DNA of 64,000 nt from Allofrancisella inopinata (GTDB lineage Bacteria; Pseudomonadota; Gammaproteobacteria; Francisellales; Francisellaceae), in contig NZ_CP038241.1 of the NCBI RefSeq assembly GCF_012222965.1, positions 1,302,001 through 1,366,000 on the forward strand, given 5' to 3'. The translations under genes were made by a program, and so were the position numbers. Below the pieces are notes generated by a model. The model saw only the letters and a list, made by a program, of their open reading frames with translations. It was not told the DNA's origin and did not search any database. Positions 33,799 through 43,396 of this stretch are shown one piece after another (within the stretch, counting starts at the first letter, position 1; each line of letters starts with the position of its first letter).

Positions 33799-35892
33799 AT
33801 GTTTGACATTAATAAGTCTAAAGCTACTATAGCTAAACTTGAAGAAGTTTATAATAAGTTACCTTCAGAGGTTGCTAAAACTATTGATTTAAATAAAATA
33901 CTGGAAAAAGAAAAAACTTTCGTTGAGTATGATAATTTTCTTAGCAAAATTCCAATGGATAACCTGGAGGATATCTACCAAAAATTATCTGACCAGAAAC
34001 TTACTTTTTTAGATGATGAATATACTGATGGCTTAATGGGATCTATAGAGACAGATCTACACAAGTTACTAACGTTAGCAGATGAAAACTTAAACCGTTC
34101 TCCCAATATAGAGCTAAAAGGAATATTTAACGAGATAGATTTTCAACAAATATCCAAAGAAGAGTTATATAAAATTAATTATAAAGCTTTAGGTAGAGCC
34201 ATCCAAGCTCATAGTGTCGATGTTGTAGCTCCTGGAATTGCCATATTACAAAATATAGTTAATAATTCAAACGCATTATTTAATATTACCGCACCTCACA
34301 TTTTTCTAGACAACGAATTGTTTCAGCCGGCTACCTCATACAACATTGAAATTAATAAACTAGGCTCTTATTTAGCCAAAAACTCAGCTATCCCTGATGT
34401 AGAAAAAATAAAAAATAGTATACTTACTTCCTTACAGCATTTTGAACAGATAAAAAATAACCCTAATATACAAGGATATGCAGATAAAAATGTAGAAGCT
34501 TACTATACTATATCAAATTTTAAAAATAATTTTAAAGGTAACATTAATGACGAGGTTAATGTTGACAAAGTAAGTACTTTAATTAATACATTAAACTCCC
34601 AAGTTACAGATGTTAAGAATCTAAAAATAAATAATAGTTTATTACTTAACCAAACCAATAGCATCAATCCTGATTTATTACAAAATTCTCTTACATCTTT
34701 AACTAGTCTAAACAATATCAATCAAAAATTAGATTTTTTAAGTACTGCAAATTGCTGTTCTGATTTTGAAAAACCAGAATTCCAGCTTGAAATAGCAACT
34801 ATTGATACAAGTTTTGAAGAATTTTCTTCAAGCTTAGATAACATAAATCAACTTTCTGAAATCAACCCATTAGGAGAAGAGTTAATCGATTTAAATAGTA
34901 AAGTTTCTGATTTGCAGCAACTACTCGATACTCAAAATCTACAGAATATTGATGTAAATGATATAGATATAAATGCTAATGTGTTAAATCAAATGGACGC
35001 CTTAAGTGAGGACATTCACAATTCTTTTTGTGACTTAGATTATCCAAATATGAATTTAGACTTAGGAGTGACACCAGCTCTACCATCGTTTCTAATTCCA
35101 GACATACAAGATTTATTACCAGAACTTCCTTATGATTTACCTGTTTTAGATCAACCAACCTTAGATTTACCATCTTTAGATTTGCCAGACTTACTTTTAG
35201 ACTCAAAATTTAAATTAGCTTCACTACTTAATGATTTTGGTTCATGTCCTAACTTATCACCCAAACTTTCAGACTGGTTAAATCAATTGGATACGCCTAT
35301 ACCATCCATAGATAGCCAATTTGGTACAGCTAAGCTAGCTGTTAATTTACTCTCTCTTAATACAAGTGTTATGGATTTGTCATTAGCTTCACCTACATTA
35401 GATACGCCTACATTAGATATACCTACGTTAGATATACCTAACTTAATGGTTTCTTCAGTTGCTATGCCTGCGTGTGTGATTGGTTTACTTGGTAAAAATC
35501 GTAGTACTACTTCTGGGTCAAAAGAATTATACGTAGTTTCTGGTGCTAAAGTTAAATGTTCTTTTGGGTCTTCTGAAATGCCTTTGAATGTACTCCCTAC
35601 AGGTGTTTTTATAGAAAAATTGGCTCCCACATTACCTATTAACTTTATTCCTTACCTTAATATCCCATCATTTGGTACATGCAAAAACCCTATGCACCCA
35701 GTTGTGATGGCAACAGGTATGCCACAGCCTTGTATACCTATTGTTTCACCTTGGTTACAGTTAGCTCAAAAATCTCAAGTTAAAGGTTTGCCTGTTGTTA
35801 GAGCTAATAGTTGTTCTTATTGTATTTATACAAGCATGACTGGTAAAGTAACAATAAGTAACCCAGGACAGAAGAAAACCGTTGCAGAATAA
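33799..35892 (+). CDS. PAAR-like (DUF4280) spike-tip protein with long N-terminal extension
   Basis: 697 residues. The last 123 residues (about 575-697) are a DUF4280/PAAR-like domain: YVVSGAKVKCSFGSSEMPLNVLP, FGTCKNPMHPVV, PQPCIPIV, SCSYC and TISNPGQ, with several Cys that could bind metal. The N-terminal 570 residues are unknown, Asn/Asp/Leu-rich and probably helical. Two Pro-spaced acidic repeat patches (about 441-471 and 529-550, TLDxP units) precede the tip. Francisella IglG is a PAAR-like DUF4280 protein with an N-terminal extension needed for virulence, but it is much smaller. This is the best candidate for a cargo-bearing effector of the cluster. Confidence 0.8.
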   Translation: MFDINKSKATIAKLEEVYNKLPSEVAKTIDLNKILEKEKTFVEYDNFLSKIPMDNLEDIYQKLSDQKLTFLDDEYTDGLMGSIETDLHKLLTLADENLNRSPNIELKGIFNEIDFQQISKEELYKINYKALGRAIQAHSVDVVAPGIAILQNIVNNSNALFNITAPHIFLDNELFQPATSYNIEINKLGSYLAKNSAIPDVEKIKNSILTSLQHFEQIKNNPNIQGYADKNVEAYYTISNFKNNFKGNINDEVNVDKVSTLINTLNSQVTDVKNLKINNSLLLNQTNSINPDLLQNSLTSLTSLNNINQKLDFLSTANCCSDFEKPEFQLEIATIDTSFEEFSSSLDNINQLSEINPLGEELIDLNSKVSDLQQLLDTQNLQNIDVNDIDINANVLNQMDALSEDIHNSFCDLDYPNMNLDLGVTPALPSFLIPDIQDLLPELPYDLPVLDQPTLDLPSLDLPDLLLDSKFKLASLLNDFGSCPNLSPKLSDWLNQLDTPIPSIDSQFGTAKLAVNLLSLNTSVMDLSLASPTLDTPTLDIPTLDIPNLMVSSVAMPACVIGLLGKNRSTTSGSKELYVVSGAKVKCSFGSSEMPLNVLPTGVFIEKLAPTLPINFIPYLNIPSFGTCKNPMHPVVMATGMPQPCIPIVSPWLQLAQKSQVKGLPVVRANSCSYCIYTSMTGKVTISNPGQKKTVAE
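35392..35441. repeat. 15-base tandem repeat in PAAR-like gene
   Basis: About 3.3 copies of a 15-base unit (CCTACATTAGATACG and variants) encode the (P)TLDxP pentapeptide repeat just before the PAAR-like domain. A related, more diverged patch lies at 35122-35214. Confidence 0.85.
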
Positions 35893-35986
35893 AAAAACCA
35901 ATATAATAATAGTTACCAAATTTATTTGTTCTTACATAATGGCCAAAGTTTTAACCCTTCATGCCTAGAACTGTTGAAAACTAAAA

Positions 35987-37822
35987 CTATTCAACAGTCA
36001 CAGATTTAGCTAAGTTTCTAGGTTGGTCAACATCTGTACCCTTGATTATAGCTACATGATATGAAAGAAGCTGTAATGGTATAGTAAACACGATCGGAGC
36101 ACTAAATTCACTACCTGCATCTAGCTCTAACACTATACTATTATTAAAGCTAACTTTATCTTTTATTGCTTTGTCAACGAAAAGAACAAGCTTGCCTCCT
36201 CTAGCATGAACTTCTTGGAGGTTAGATAAAGTTTTATCCAATAACTCATCATTAGGCACTACTGCCACAATTGGCATATTTTTATCCACTAAAGCTAAAG
36301 GACCATGCTTTAACTCTCCTGATGGGTAAGCTTCCGCATGTATATAAGATATTTCTTTTAGTTTAAGTGCTCCTTCTATAGCTATTGGAAAATACAATCC
36401 TCTACCTAAAAATATCGTATGTTCCTTATCAGAAAAATACTTACTTATTCCATCAATTTCAGCATCTAGCTTAAGGGCTCCTAAAGCTAAAGCTCTAATG
36501 TTTTTTAACTCTTGTGTATAACGCGATAGTTCGGTATCTGAAAGTTTTCCTTTTAGTTTTGCCATAACTAATGTAAATAAAGCTAAAGCCACCAGTTGTG
36601 TAGTAAAAGCTTTTGTAGATGCTACACCAATTTCCACTCCTGCTTTAGTCATAAAAACAACATCTGACTCACGCACAAGAGAGCTATTTGGCACATTACA
36701 TATACACATACTCCCTATGTAATTTTGTTTTTTACTTTTTCTTAGTGACTCTAAAGTGTCAGCTGTCTCCCCAGATTGAGAAATACTCACAAACAAAGAT
36801 CCATCTACTACAACATTATCTCGATATCTAAGCTCACTAGCAATCTCTACACTACATGGAATTTTAGCGTATTTCTCTATCCAATATTTTGCTGTTAAAC
36901 CAGCATTGTAACTGGTACCACAAGCAACTATACAGATATGCTGTGTTTTCTCAAACAGCTCTTGTGTCTGTTTATTGAAATGTTCTAAATAAATTTCACC
37001 ATCCTCACTAAGACTTGATGTAATCGTATTTGATATTGCCTCTGGCTGCTCATATATTTCTTTAAGCATATAATGCTTATAACCATCCTTTGAGGTACTC
37101 ATAGAAGAGTAATTATACTCTTCTACTTCAAGGTTTTTAGGCGCCCCTTGACTATCAAACACCTCTATATTATCCTGGGAAATTATCGCAATATCGCCCT
37201 CATCAAGGTAAGAAAATTTATTTGTAACTGGAAGCAATGACAAAGCATCTGATGAAATAAAATTCTCCTCAATCCCAACACCTATAACCAATGGAGACCC
37301 TGAACGAACTGCTACAATTTTATCAAAGAATTTCTGTGAGATTATAGCTAGAGCATAAGCCCCTTTTAACATTGAAACAGTATGTTTTATGTTTTCTATT
37401 ATCGTCTTATCATCACTCCACTCTCTATCTAGTAAGTGTGCTACCACTTCTGTATCAGTATCTGATTTAAAGGCGTAACCTTCAGCAATTAGAGACTTTT
37501 TCAATTCTGAGAAATTCTCTATTACACCATTATGAACTATACAAAAATTATTTGATGCGTGAGGATGAGAGTTAGCTTTAGATGGCTTACCATGAGTCGC
37601 CCATCGAGTATGAGCAATACCTATATTACCCTTAAAGTCATCTAATGCATGAACAGATTTTTCAAGCTCTACAACTTTACCGACTTCTTTACACACTTCT
37701 ATTTTATCACTTATTACAGCAAGCCCTGCTGAGTCATAACCACGATATTCTAGCTTTTTAAGCCCTTCAATCAAAATATTTGTTACATTTCTCGTTGAGT
37801 TTGCTCCGACTATCCCACACAT
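35987..37822 (-). CDS. glmS: glucosamine-fructose-6-phosphate aminotransferase
   Basis: 611 residues, standard length. Begins MCGIVGA with the catalytic N-terminal Cys of the glutaminase domain; HTRWATHGKPS, HNGVIENF and SDTDTEVVAHLL follow. Two SIS isomerase domains carry CGTSYNAG, SQSGETADTLE, STKAFTTQL and ends in DQPRNLAKSVTVE. Makes glucosamine-6-phosphate for cell wall and LPS. Lies 32 bases after glmU. An inverted repeat (35971-35978 with 35990-35997) overlaps its end but has no T-run, so a terminator is uncertain. Confidence 0.98.
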   Translation of the reverse strand: MCGIVGANSTRNVTNILIEGLKKLEYRGYDSAGLAVISDKIEVCKEVGKVVELEKSVHALDDFKGNIGIAHTRWATHGKPSKANSHPHASNNFCIVHNGVIENFSELKKSLIAEGYAFKSDTDTEVVAHLLDREWSDDKTIIENIKHTVSMLKGAYALAIISQKFFDKIVAVRSGSPLVIGVGIEENFISSDALSLLPVTNKFSYLDEGDIAIISQDNIEVFDSQGAPKNLEVEEYNYSSMSTSKDGYKHYMLKEIYEQPEAISNTITSSLSEDGEIYLEHFNKQTQELFEKTQHICIVACGTSYNAGLTAKYWIEKYAKIPCSVEIASELRYRDNVVVDGSLFVSISQSGETADTLESLRKSKKQNYIGSMCICNVPNSSLVRESDVVFMTKAGVEIGVASTKAFTTQLVALALFTLVMAKLKGKLSDTELSRYTQELKNIRALALGALKLDAEIDGISKYFSDKEHTIFLGRGLYFPIAIEGALKLKEISYIHAEAYPSGELKHGPLALVDKNMPIVAVVPNDELLDKTLSNLQEVHARGGKLVLFVDKAIKDKVSFNNSIVLELDAGSEFSAPIVFTIPLQLLSYHVAIIKGTDVDQPRNLAKSVTVE

Positions 37823-37854
37823 AAATTAATATACCTTATGATTTCTTATTTGTC

Positions 37855-39222
37855 TTACTTAGTAACTTTTTTAACAGGCCTTTCCCATGTATCTATATGA
37901 CGCTGTCTAGCTCGTGAAATAGCTAAATTATCAGCAGGTACATCTTTAGCTATCGTTGATCCTGCCCCTATTGTAGCTCCTTGACCAATATTGACAGGTG
38001 CTATAAGTTGTGAATCTGAACCTACGAAAACATAATCCCCTATTATTGTTTTATGTTTATTTGCTCCATCATAGTTACAAGTAATTACCCCTGCACCAAT
38101 ATTGCAATTTTGCCCTATCTCACTATCTCCAAGATACGTAAGATGTGAAGCTTTTGACCCCTTACCAAGAGTGACTTTTTTAGCCTCAACAAAATTACCA
38201 ATAACTGCTTCTTCTTTAATATCACACTCAGGACGCACTCGTGCAAAAGGTCCAACTATAGCACCATTTCTAACAATAGAACCATCTATCATGCTATTTG
38301 CCTTTATCTTAACATTATCTTCAATAGTACAATTTTTAAGTATGCAGTTTGCACCAATAACAACATTATTGCCTAATTTTACATTTCCTTTAATTATTAC
38401 ATTTATATCTATCCAACAGTCTTTACCAACTTCTAGATTACCTCTAACATCAAATCTATTTGGGTCAGCAATACTCACACCTTGTGCCATAATTTTTTCT
38501 GCTACATTTCTCTGCCATACTCTTTCTAAATTTGCTAATTGGGCTCTATCGTTGACACCTAAGATTTCGAACTCTTCTATCGGATGAGTTACATTTATAG
38601 AAACTGAGTCATTTTTTGCAAACGTAACTATATCTGTTAAATAATATTCTCCTTGGACATTATTTGCTTGTAGCTTAGGTAACCATTTTTGCAATAAGTT
38701 TTTATGAACACAGTATATGCCTGTATTAATCTCTTTTATTTGACGCTGGACATCATTAGCATCTTTTTCTTCGACTATACCAGTTACAGCTCCAAATTTA
38801 TCCCTTACTATACGTCCCAACCCAGAGGGATTATCAACAAATGCTGTCAAAACTCCTAAATCATGATTATGGGTAGTACTTACTAAGTTATCTAAAACCT
38901 CAGTTGAAATAAGTGGTACATCCCCGTAAAGTATAAGTACTTTTTGCTCCTGCAGATACGGCAAGGCTTGTAACACGGCATGACCTGTACCTAACTGCTC
39001 AGCCTGATGTACAAAAGTAATGTTTCTATTGGAAAGTGTTTGCTCAAGTTGCTCTTTTAGATGTCCATTTACTACTACAATATTAGTAGGATTTAATTTC
39101 TCCACTGACTCAATAACATGTTTTATCAATGGTTTAGAAGCTAAAGTCTGTAAAACTTTAGGTTTATTTGAATTCATTCTAGATCCTTTGCCTGCTGCTA
39201 AGATCACTACTGATAAGCTCAT
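37855..39222 (-). CDS. glmU: bifunctional UDP-GlcNAc pyrophosphorylase / GlcN-1-P acetyltransferase
   Basis: 455 residues from the ATG at 39220-39222, chosen because AAGGAG precedes it; nine more codons are open upstream. The N-terminal nucleotidyltransferase has LAAGKGSRMNSNKPKVLQ, GTGHAVLQA and YGDVPLI. The C-terminal left-handed beta-helix acetyltransferase shows hexapeptide repeats and GNFVEAKK, HLTYLGDSEIG, NIGAGVITCNYDG. Produces UDP-GlcNAc. Operon with glmS downstream. Confidence 0.97.
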   Translation of the reverse strand: MSLSVVILAAGKGSRMNSNKPKVLQTLASKPLIKHVIESVEKLNPTNIVVVNGHLKEQLEQTLSNRNITFVHQAEQLGTGHAVLQALPYLQEQKVLILYGDVPLISTEVLDNLVSTTHNHDLGVLTAFVDNPSGLGRIVRDKFGAVTGIVEEKDANDVQRQIKEINTGIYCVHKNLLQKWLPKLQANNVQGEYYLTDIVTFAKNDSVSINVTHPIEEFEILGVNDRAQLANLERVWQRNVAEKIMAQGVSIADPNRFDVRGNLEVGKDCWIDINVIIKGNVKLGNNVVIGANCILKNCTIEDNVKIKANSMIDGSIVRNGAIVGPFARVRPECDIKEEAVIGNFVEAKKVTLGKGSKASHLTYLGDSEIGQNCNIGAGVITCNYDGANKHKTIIGDYVFVGSDSQLIAPVNIGQGATIGAGSTIAKDVPADNLAISRARQRHIDTWERPVKKVTK

Positions 39223-39232
39223 AAAAATCTCC

Positions 39233-40276
39233 TTATAATACTTTGCCACATTGTTCTAACAAAATAGTGATTATCTGGTAATGATCATCAAACATTTTAT
39301 CATACATGTTTTCTACTATAGACTTTATATCAATCCATTTTGCACCTTTAGCATCATCTGCTGGCGCTATATTTGGTAGACTATTATAACCATCTAATAC
39401 AAATAAACCAACGTGTGTAATAGTTTGTCCTCTTATAGAACGTGATGGATAATCAAAAACAAAATTGCCTCTATTAGCTAAAGCCAGCTGTTCTGTAGAT
39501 ATATCTATATTTGTCTCTTCATATAGCTCTCTAACTATTGCTTGTGCGATAAATTCCCCATGATCCAAGAATCCACCTGGCAATGCCCATAAATTTTTAC
39601 CTGGAGCTTGCTTTCTTTGAATAAGTAAAACATGATTATTTACCACAACTAAAGCATCTACAGTTACAAATATTGGTTTATGTGGTGCAAATGCCCACTT
39701 AGTTTTATAGTCTACTACTAGCTGATTCTCTTCTTTTAAAAGATGGTACTGATCGGTAAGCATAAATTCCTGTAGCATTTTGTAGGTACCAGCTGTTGGA
39801 TCTTCACAACACATGTATTCTGCTAAGATGGTGCCTTTATAATACTGCTTTCTAAAAGTTGTTGCATTGAACTTCTTATAATTATCAACGGATAAATAGT
39901 CCCACTCACTGAAGCTTTTTAGATAGTAACTTGATGCATCCTTTTCATGTCCTACTACTACTATGCTATCATTAAATTCGGTATGTTTATTTACATTAGC
40001 ACGTAAATCATCTTCCCATTTTTGCTCTTGGTAGTAATAATCAGCCAAAGGTTCTATCTCTACCAAACTTAGATCTATACCTAAAATATCTAAATCAGCT
40101 TCTATCATCTGCTTTCTTTGCTCAAAAGAAAACGGGTTTTTTATATTAGAAGCGCAATAAGAACTTCCTATGTTTATAATTATTCTTTTACTAAGAGTTA
40201 AAGCCTTTAGAATATTATGCAAATGCCCCTTGTGAAAAGGTTGAAAACGCCCTATAAACACTGATACATCATACAT
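39233..40276 (-). CDS. nadM: bifunctional NMN adenylyltransferase (NadM) / Nudix hydrolase
   Basis: 347 residues. Residues 1-180 are an NadM-type adenylyltransferase (VFIGRFQPFHKGHLHNI with the HxGH motif; FSFEQRKQMI). Residues about 200-347 are a Nudix domain with the complete box (GGFLDHGEFIAQAIVRELYEETNI). The fusion is known from Francisella and Synechocystis, where NadM forms NAD from NMN and the Nudix part hydrolyses ADP-ribose. Together with nadV at 58 kb it would complete nicotinamide salvage to NAD. Confidence 0.93.
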   Translation of the reverse strand: MYDVSVFIGRFQPFHKGHLHNILKALTLSKRIIINIGSSYCASNIKNPFSFEQRKQMIEADLDILGIDLSLVEIEPLADYYYQEQKWEDDLRANVNKHTEFNDSIVVVGHEKDASSYYLKSFSEWDYLSVDNYKKFNATTFRKQYYKGTILAEYMCCEDPTAGTYKMLQEFMLTDQYHLLKEENQLVVDYKTKWAFAPHKPIFVTVDALVVVNNHVLLIQRKQAPGKNLWALPGGFLDHGEFIAQAIVRELYEETNIDISTEQLALANRGNFVFDYPSRSIRGQTITHVGLFVLDGYNSLPNIAPADDAKGAKWIDIKSIVENMYDKMFDDHYQIITILLEQCGKVL

Positions 40277-40284
40277 TTTTTTGC

Positions 40285-41277
40285 CTATGTGCTTAAAACT
40301 TGTGGTGTAACATCGCTATTATATACCTGACTACCAGACGGTGCTGTTATATTAGTGTAGTTATCTTGGGTTTCAATATTACTATCTGTATCTTGTTGTT
40401 TACTTTTTTGAATAGTTCTATCATACGATCCAAAACCTATAGAGCTTATTGCTCCTGCCAAACCACCTAAACCAGACTTACTATTAGATGTGTCTGATAA
40501 ACTTGAAGGCTTTAATGAACTTGAAGTAACACTAGCTTGGGCAGCTTTTGCTAAATTGATATTATCCTGACTTTTTAGTACTTGTCCGTCCAAGGCTTTA
40601 CGAATTTGATTTAATAATCCAACTTCCTGATCTATATAGTTATCTGCCAAAGTTTTACCATCAGCATTAAATACCGCCGGTACAGTTACTAGACTTGATA
40701 AATCATCTATTTTGCGTATTTTTATAACAAAAACTAAATTTTTTGTATTATCTTTAACTGTTATGATATGTCCAGTTAATACCTTATCTTCTAACAATAA
40801 AATTTCATAACGGTCTGAATAGTTTTTAAAATAGCTTTCTAACAAATTAATAGTTACTAGCAACGGTTCACGAAATACTAGCTTAAGCGCTCCTTTATCA
40901 TCATAAACCACACTTATAGATATTTTAGATATTTGATCAGCTACTATCTTATTCATATCAAATTTATCATTGTAATTTGGGGGCAGCATTCCTTTTTCTG
41001 CTTCTTCTACTTGAGACTTGGCAAAAGTATTATCACCATCTGGTAAGGTAAACTTAGGATCTATTAGTTCACCGTTTAAGCCAGTGGGTATTTTTAAAGA
41101 TGGGTTTTCAACTACTTCTGCTCGGGCGTAATCAAGCTTTCTATTTCTAAATGGAGAACCTTCAACAGTATCTGATAAACTTTCGTAAGAAAAATCGTTC
41201 TCAACCTGATTCATCGAGCAAGCTTGTAGTAAAGTAACAAAACTTACCAAAACTACTATTTTGGCTATTTTTTTCAT
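40285..41277 (-). CDS. bamC: BamC-like outer-membrane lipoprotein
   Basis: 330 residues. The signal peptide ends in LLQAC (Cys about residue 20). The N-terminal mature segment (LDYARAEVVENPSLKIPTGL, then DPKFTLPDG) matches the unstructured BamC/NlpB start that binds BamD. The middle (VVYDDKGALKLVFREPLLVT ... FKNYSDRYEILLLEDK) fits a helix-grip domain. The C-terminal 90 residues are Ser/Gln-rich and low complexity. Likely accessory to outer-membrane protein assembly. Lies eight bases upstream of nadM. Confidence 0.68.
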   Translation of the reverse strand: MKKIAKIVVLVSFVTLLQACSMNQVENDFSYESLSDTVEGSPFRNRKLDYARAEVVENPSLKIPTGLNGELIDPKFTLPDGDNTFAKSQVEEAEKGMLPPNYNDKFDMNKIVADQISKISISVVYDDKGALKLVFREPLLVTINLLESYFKNYSDRYEILLLEDKVLTGHIITVKDNTKNLVFVIKIRKIDDLSSLVTVPAVFNADGKTLADNYIDQEVGLLNQIRKALDGQVLKSQDNINLAKAAQASVTSSSLKPSSLSDTSNSKSGLGGLAGAISSIGFGSYDRTIQKSKQQDTDSNIETQDNYTNITAPSGSQVYNSDVTPQVLST

Positions 41278-41383
41278 TGTTTAACACTAATTAACTTAAC
41301 AAAATTTGTTAGCTAAATATTATAACACAGTGCTATACTTAAATATAATAAAAAGCTTAGGATATAGACAACATAGGAAGGTT

Positions 41384-42229
41384 ATGCAAGATTTTTTATT
41401 TATATTTATACAGTATATTCTACCTCATGGTTTTGTATCACGCCTGGTAAGCAAATTAGCTAACTCAAAAAACAAGTTTATAAAAAATTTCCTAATAAAT
41501 GCTGCTGTTAAAAAATTTAAGATAAACTTAGCGGAAGCAAAATACTCTGAAATTAGCAAATATAATTCTTTTAATGACTTTTTTACCAGAGAATTGGCAG
41601 ATGGCTTTAGACCACTAGAAGATGATCCTAAAGTAATCAGCTCCCCGGCTGAGGGTGTACTAAGCCAGTTTGGACAAATAGATAATAGAACACTCATACA
41701 AGCTAAAGGAAAATTATTTTCTCTTGATAAGCTAATCGCAAATAGTTCTAAAACTCACTTTACTAAATTTGCAACTATATATTTATCGCCTCGTGACTAT
41801 CATCGTGTGCATATGCCTATTGATGGAAAACTCACTAAAATGGTTTATATACCTGGCAAATTATTTTCGGTTAATAAACTTACTACTGAGAAAGTAGATA
41901 ATATTTTCGCTAAAAATGAAAGATTAATTTGCTACTTTGATACAAAAATTGGAGAAGTTGCTGTAATATTTGTTGGGGCATTATTAGTCGCTGGAATTGA
42001 AACTATTTGGCATGGTAAGATAGCTCCTAATTACTACAGTGAAATACAAACTTGGTTTTATAACGATAGCAAATATAATCTTGAGTTTAAAAAGGGAGAT
42101 ATCCTAGGATGGTTTAATTTTGGTTCAACCATCATACTATTATTGCCAAACGATAATATGACCTTCACACTTAAAAACAACAATACCCCTATTCATGTTA
42201 ATCAAAACTTAGCCTTTATTACTGAATAA
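41384..42229 (+). CDS. psd: phosphatidylserine decarboxylase proenzyme
   Basis: 281 residues from the ATG at 41384, which has AGGAAGG just upstream; the open frame runs 26 codons further without support. The Psd motifs are present: [44 protein letters not shown], and [10 protein letters not shown]. The GS within FGST is where the proenzyme normally self-cleaves to form the pyruvoyl group. Makes phosphatidylethanolamine at the inner membrane, downstream of PssA (1849-2667). Confidence 0.96.
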   Translation: MQDFLFIFIQYILPHGFVSRLVSKLANSKNKFIKNFLINAAVKKFKINLAEAKYSEISKYNSFNDFFTRELADGFRPLEDDPKVISSPAEGVLSQFGQIDNRTLIQAKGKLFSLDKLIANSSKTHFTKFATIYLSPRDYHRVHMPIDGKLTKMVYIPGKLFSVNKLTTEKVDNIFAKNERLICYFDTKIGEVAVIFVGALLVAGIETIWHGKIAPNYYSEIQTWFYNDSKYNLEFKKGDILGWFNFGSTIILLLPNDNMTFTLKNNNTPIHVNQNLAFITE

Positions 42230-42540
42230 AGTTTTACGTTAACCCAACAACGGCTAAAGATATTTGAATTACTTACTCTTTTTGACCTACATTCATTAAT
42301 ATAAGCTTCTTCATTTTGGTTTTCTCTGAACTGATTCTCTTGAGTTCTAAACCTAGCAGGCAATTTAATACCAAACCTTTTTGCCCATTTTCTAATAGTT
42401 ACATGTTTAAATCCAAGTACTTTTTCAGCATCTTGGTAACTAAGTCCTTGTCTTTGACATTTTAATAACACCTCTTCAGCTGAACAATTAAACCTATCCT
42501 GAATTATTAGTTCAAAATTACCTGTGTATTGATTTGCCAT
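42202..42540 (-). CDS. small helix-turn-helix protein
   Basis: 112 residues. The central region ([34 protein letters not shown], about 25-59) has a clear helix-turn-helix pattern like those of transposase or sigma-like DNA-binding domains. The basic Asn/Arg-rich tail has no domain. Convergent with psd and overlapping its 3' end by 28 bases. A DNA-binding regulator is likely; target unknown. Confidence 0.65.
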   Translation of the reverse strand: MANQYTGNFELIIQDRFNCSAEEVLLKCQRQGLSYQDAEKVLGFKHVTIRKWAKRFGIKLPARFRTQENQFRENQNEEAYINECRSKRVSNSNIFSRCWVNVKLYSVIKAKF

Positions 42541-43002
42541 AAATAAGTCCCCCTTAAACTTAGGTTTTATTACTGTTACAACCCATTATAAATATCGATA
42601 TTATAGAGTAGTATAGTGTGAGCCCTCACTTTGATATTACAAGCTATCAAGAAATGGCTACAACTTTTTATACAGCAAATTTTAGAGTTTAATTTTAAGG
42701 GAAAAATTATTTAACTTTCAAGTTAACAAAAATTATGCCACAGCTGACCAGATTGGTTTATCCTAACTTATAAGTAGCTTTATATGTCTGTAAACCTAAA
42801 CTGCAGCCCAAGCCTTTAAATTACAAAGGTTTTTTACCTATATTAGTCAAGCTAAGATACTTTACGTTAATAAAAAACAAATTGTTATTTAGGTTATTTT
42901 TAAACGGCAAAATTAAATAGATAATTTTTAGGTAATAAAAAGTTTTAGCACGTTTTTGAAATAATTGGAAAGAGTAATTAAAAAATTTTATTTAGGTGAA
43001 CT
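42541..43002. other. non-coding region
   Basis: About 460 very AT-rich bases between the HTH gene and the small lipoproteins. No open frame looks coding. A weak hairpin (CCTTT/AAAGG around 42812-42828) followed by six T could be a terminator on the plus strand, but the stem is only five pairs. I see nothing else. Confidence 0.3.
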
Positions 43003-43164
43003 CTAGCCAATAGGAATAAGTCCAGCTAAGTAAGTTTTTTGTATACAGTCATTTTTATCTAGGTATTTTGCACCATTTGAATCAGTTTTAGTTGGACATT
43101 GATTACTTGTTACACATGAGGTTAAGACTATAGAACATAAAATAATTATTGCGATTTTTTTCAT
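43003..43164 (-). CDS. tiny lipoprotein (53 aa), first of a pair
   Basis: 53 residues, ATG at 43162-43164. Signal peptide MKKIAIIILCSIVLTSC with a lipobox; the mature part is about 37 residues with two further Cys (NQCPT, NDCIQ). GAGAG lies just upstream of the ATG. The companion gene at 43177-43290 has a nearly matching start, suggesting duplication. Entericidin-size lipoproteins like this are often missed by annotation. Function unknown. Confidence 0.65.
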   Translation of the reverse strand: MKKIAIIILCSIVLTSCVTSNQCPTKTDSNGAKYLDKNDCIQKTYLAGLIPIG

Positions 43165-43176
43165 AAATACTCTCCT

Positions 43177-43290
43177 CTACTTAGCTGTTTGTTGCTCAGT
43201 AGGTTTGTTATCAGTAGGTAACGGCTGGTATGTTGATACACATGAAGCTAATATGCTAGATATTAGAACGATTAATGTAATTTTTTTCAT
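43177..43290 (-). CDS. tiny lipoprotein (37 aa), second of a pair
   Basis: 37 residues, ATG at 43288-43290 with GAGGAGA about six bases upstream. Signal peptide MKKITLIVLISSILASC with a lipobox; the mature part (VSTYQPLPTDNKPTEQQTAK after Cys) is about 21 residues. It lies 12 bases before the 53-residue gene on the same strand. Both Cys fall at residue 17 and are followed by Val. Confidence 0.6.
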   Translation of the reverse strand: MKKITLIVLISSILASCVSTYQPLPTDNKPTEQQTAK

Positions 43291-43396
43291 GATACATCTC
43301 CTCATAGTTTATTCAATTTTGAGTAGGTACTTAACAAAAAGCCTCTCACATATGTTTATTTATAACACATAACTTATATATACTCAATATTTTACA

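Noticed and set aside
35283-35630. 115-codon antisense frame with a GISNVGxSNVG repeat
   Set aside because: The apparent repeat is only the reverse reading of the TLDxP repeat in the PAAR-like gene.
20222-35892. Contractile phage tail or eCIS instead of T6SS
   Set aside because: TssM/IcmF, DotU and a TssJ-like lipoprotein form the T6SS membrane complex, and no tape-measure or ClpV-like eCIS ATPase is present.
35971-35997. Intrinsic terminator of glmS
   Set aside because: The inverted repeat is eight pairs but AT-rich, overlaps the glmS stop and has no T-run after it on the minus strand.
38102-38587. 161-codon open frame opposite glmU
   Set aside because: Lies entirely within the well-supported glmU gene on the other strand; the hydrophobic, Ser/Leu-rich composition is typical of an antisense shadow.
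42812-42828. Terminator in the 42.5-43.0 kb gap
   Set aside because: Only a five-pair stem; kept only as a remark in the non-coding entry.
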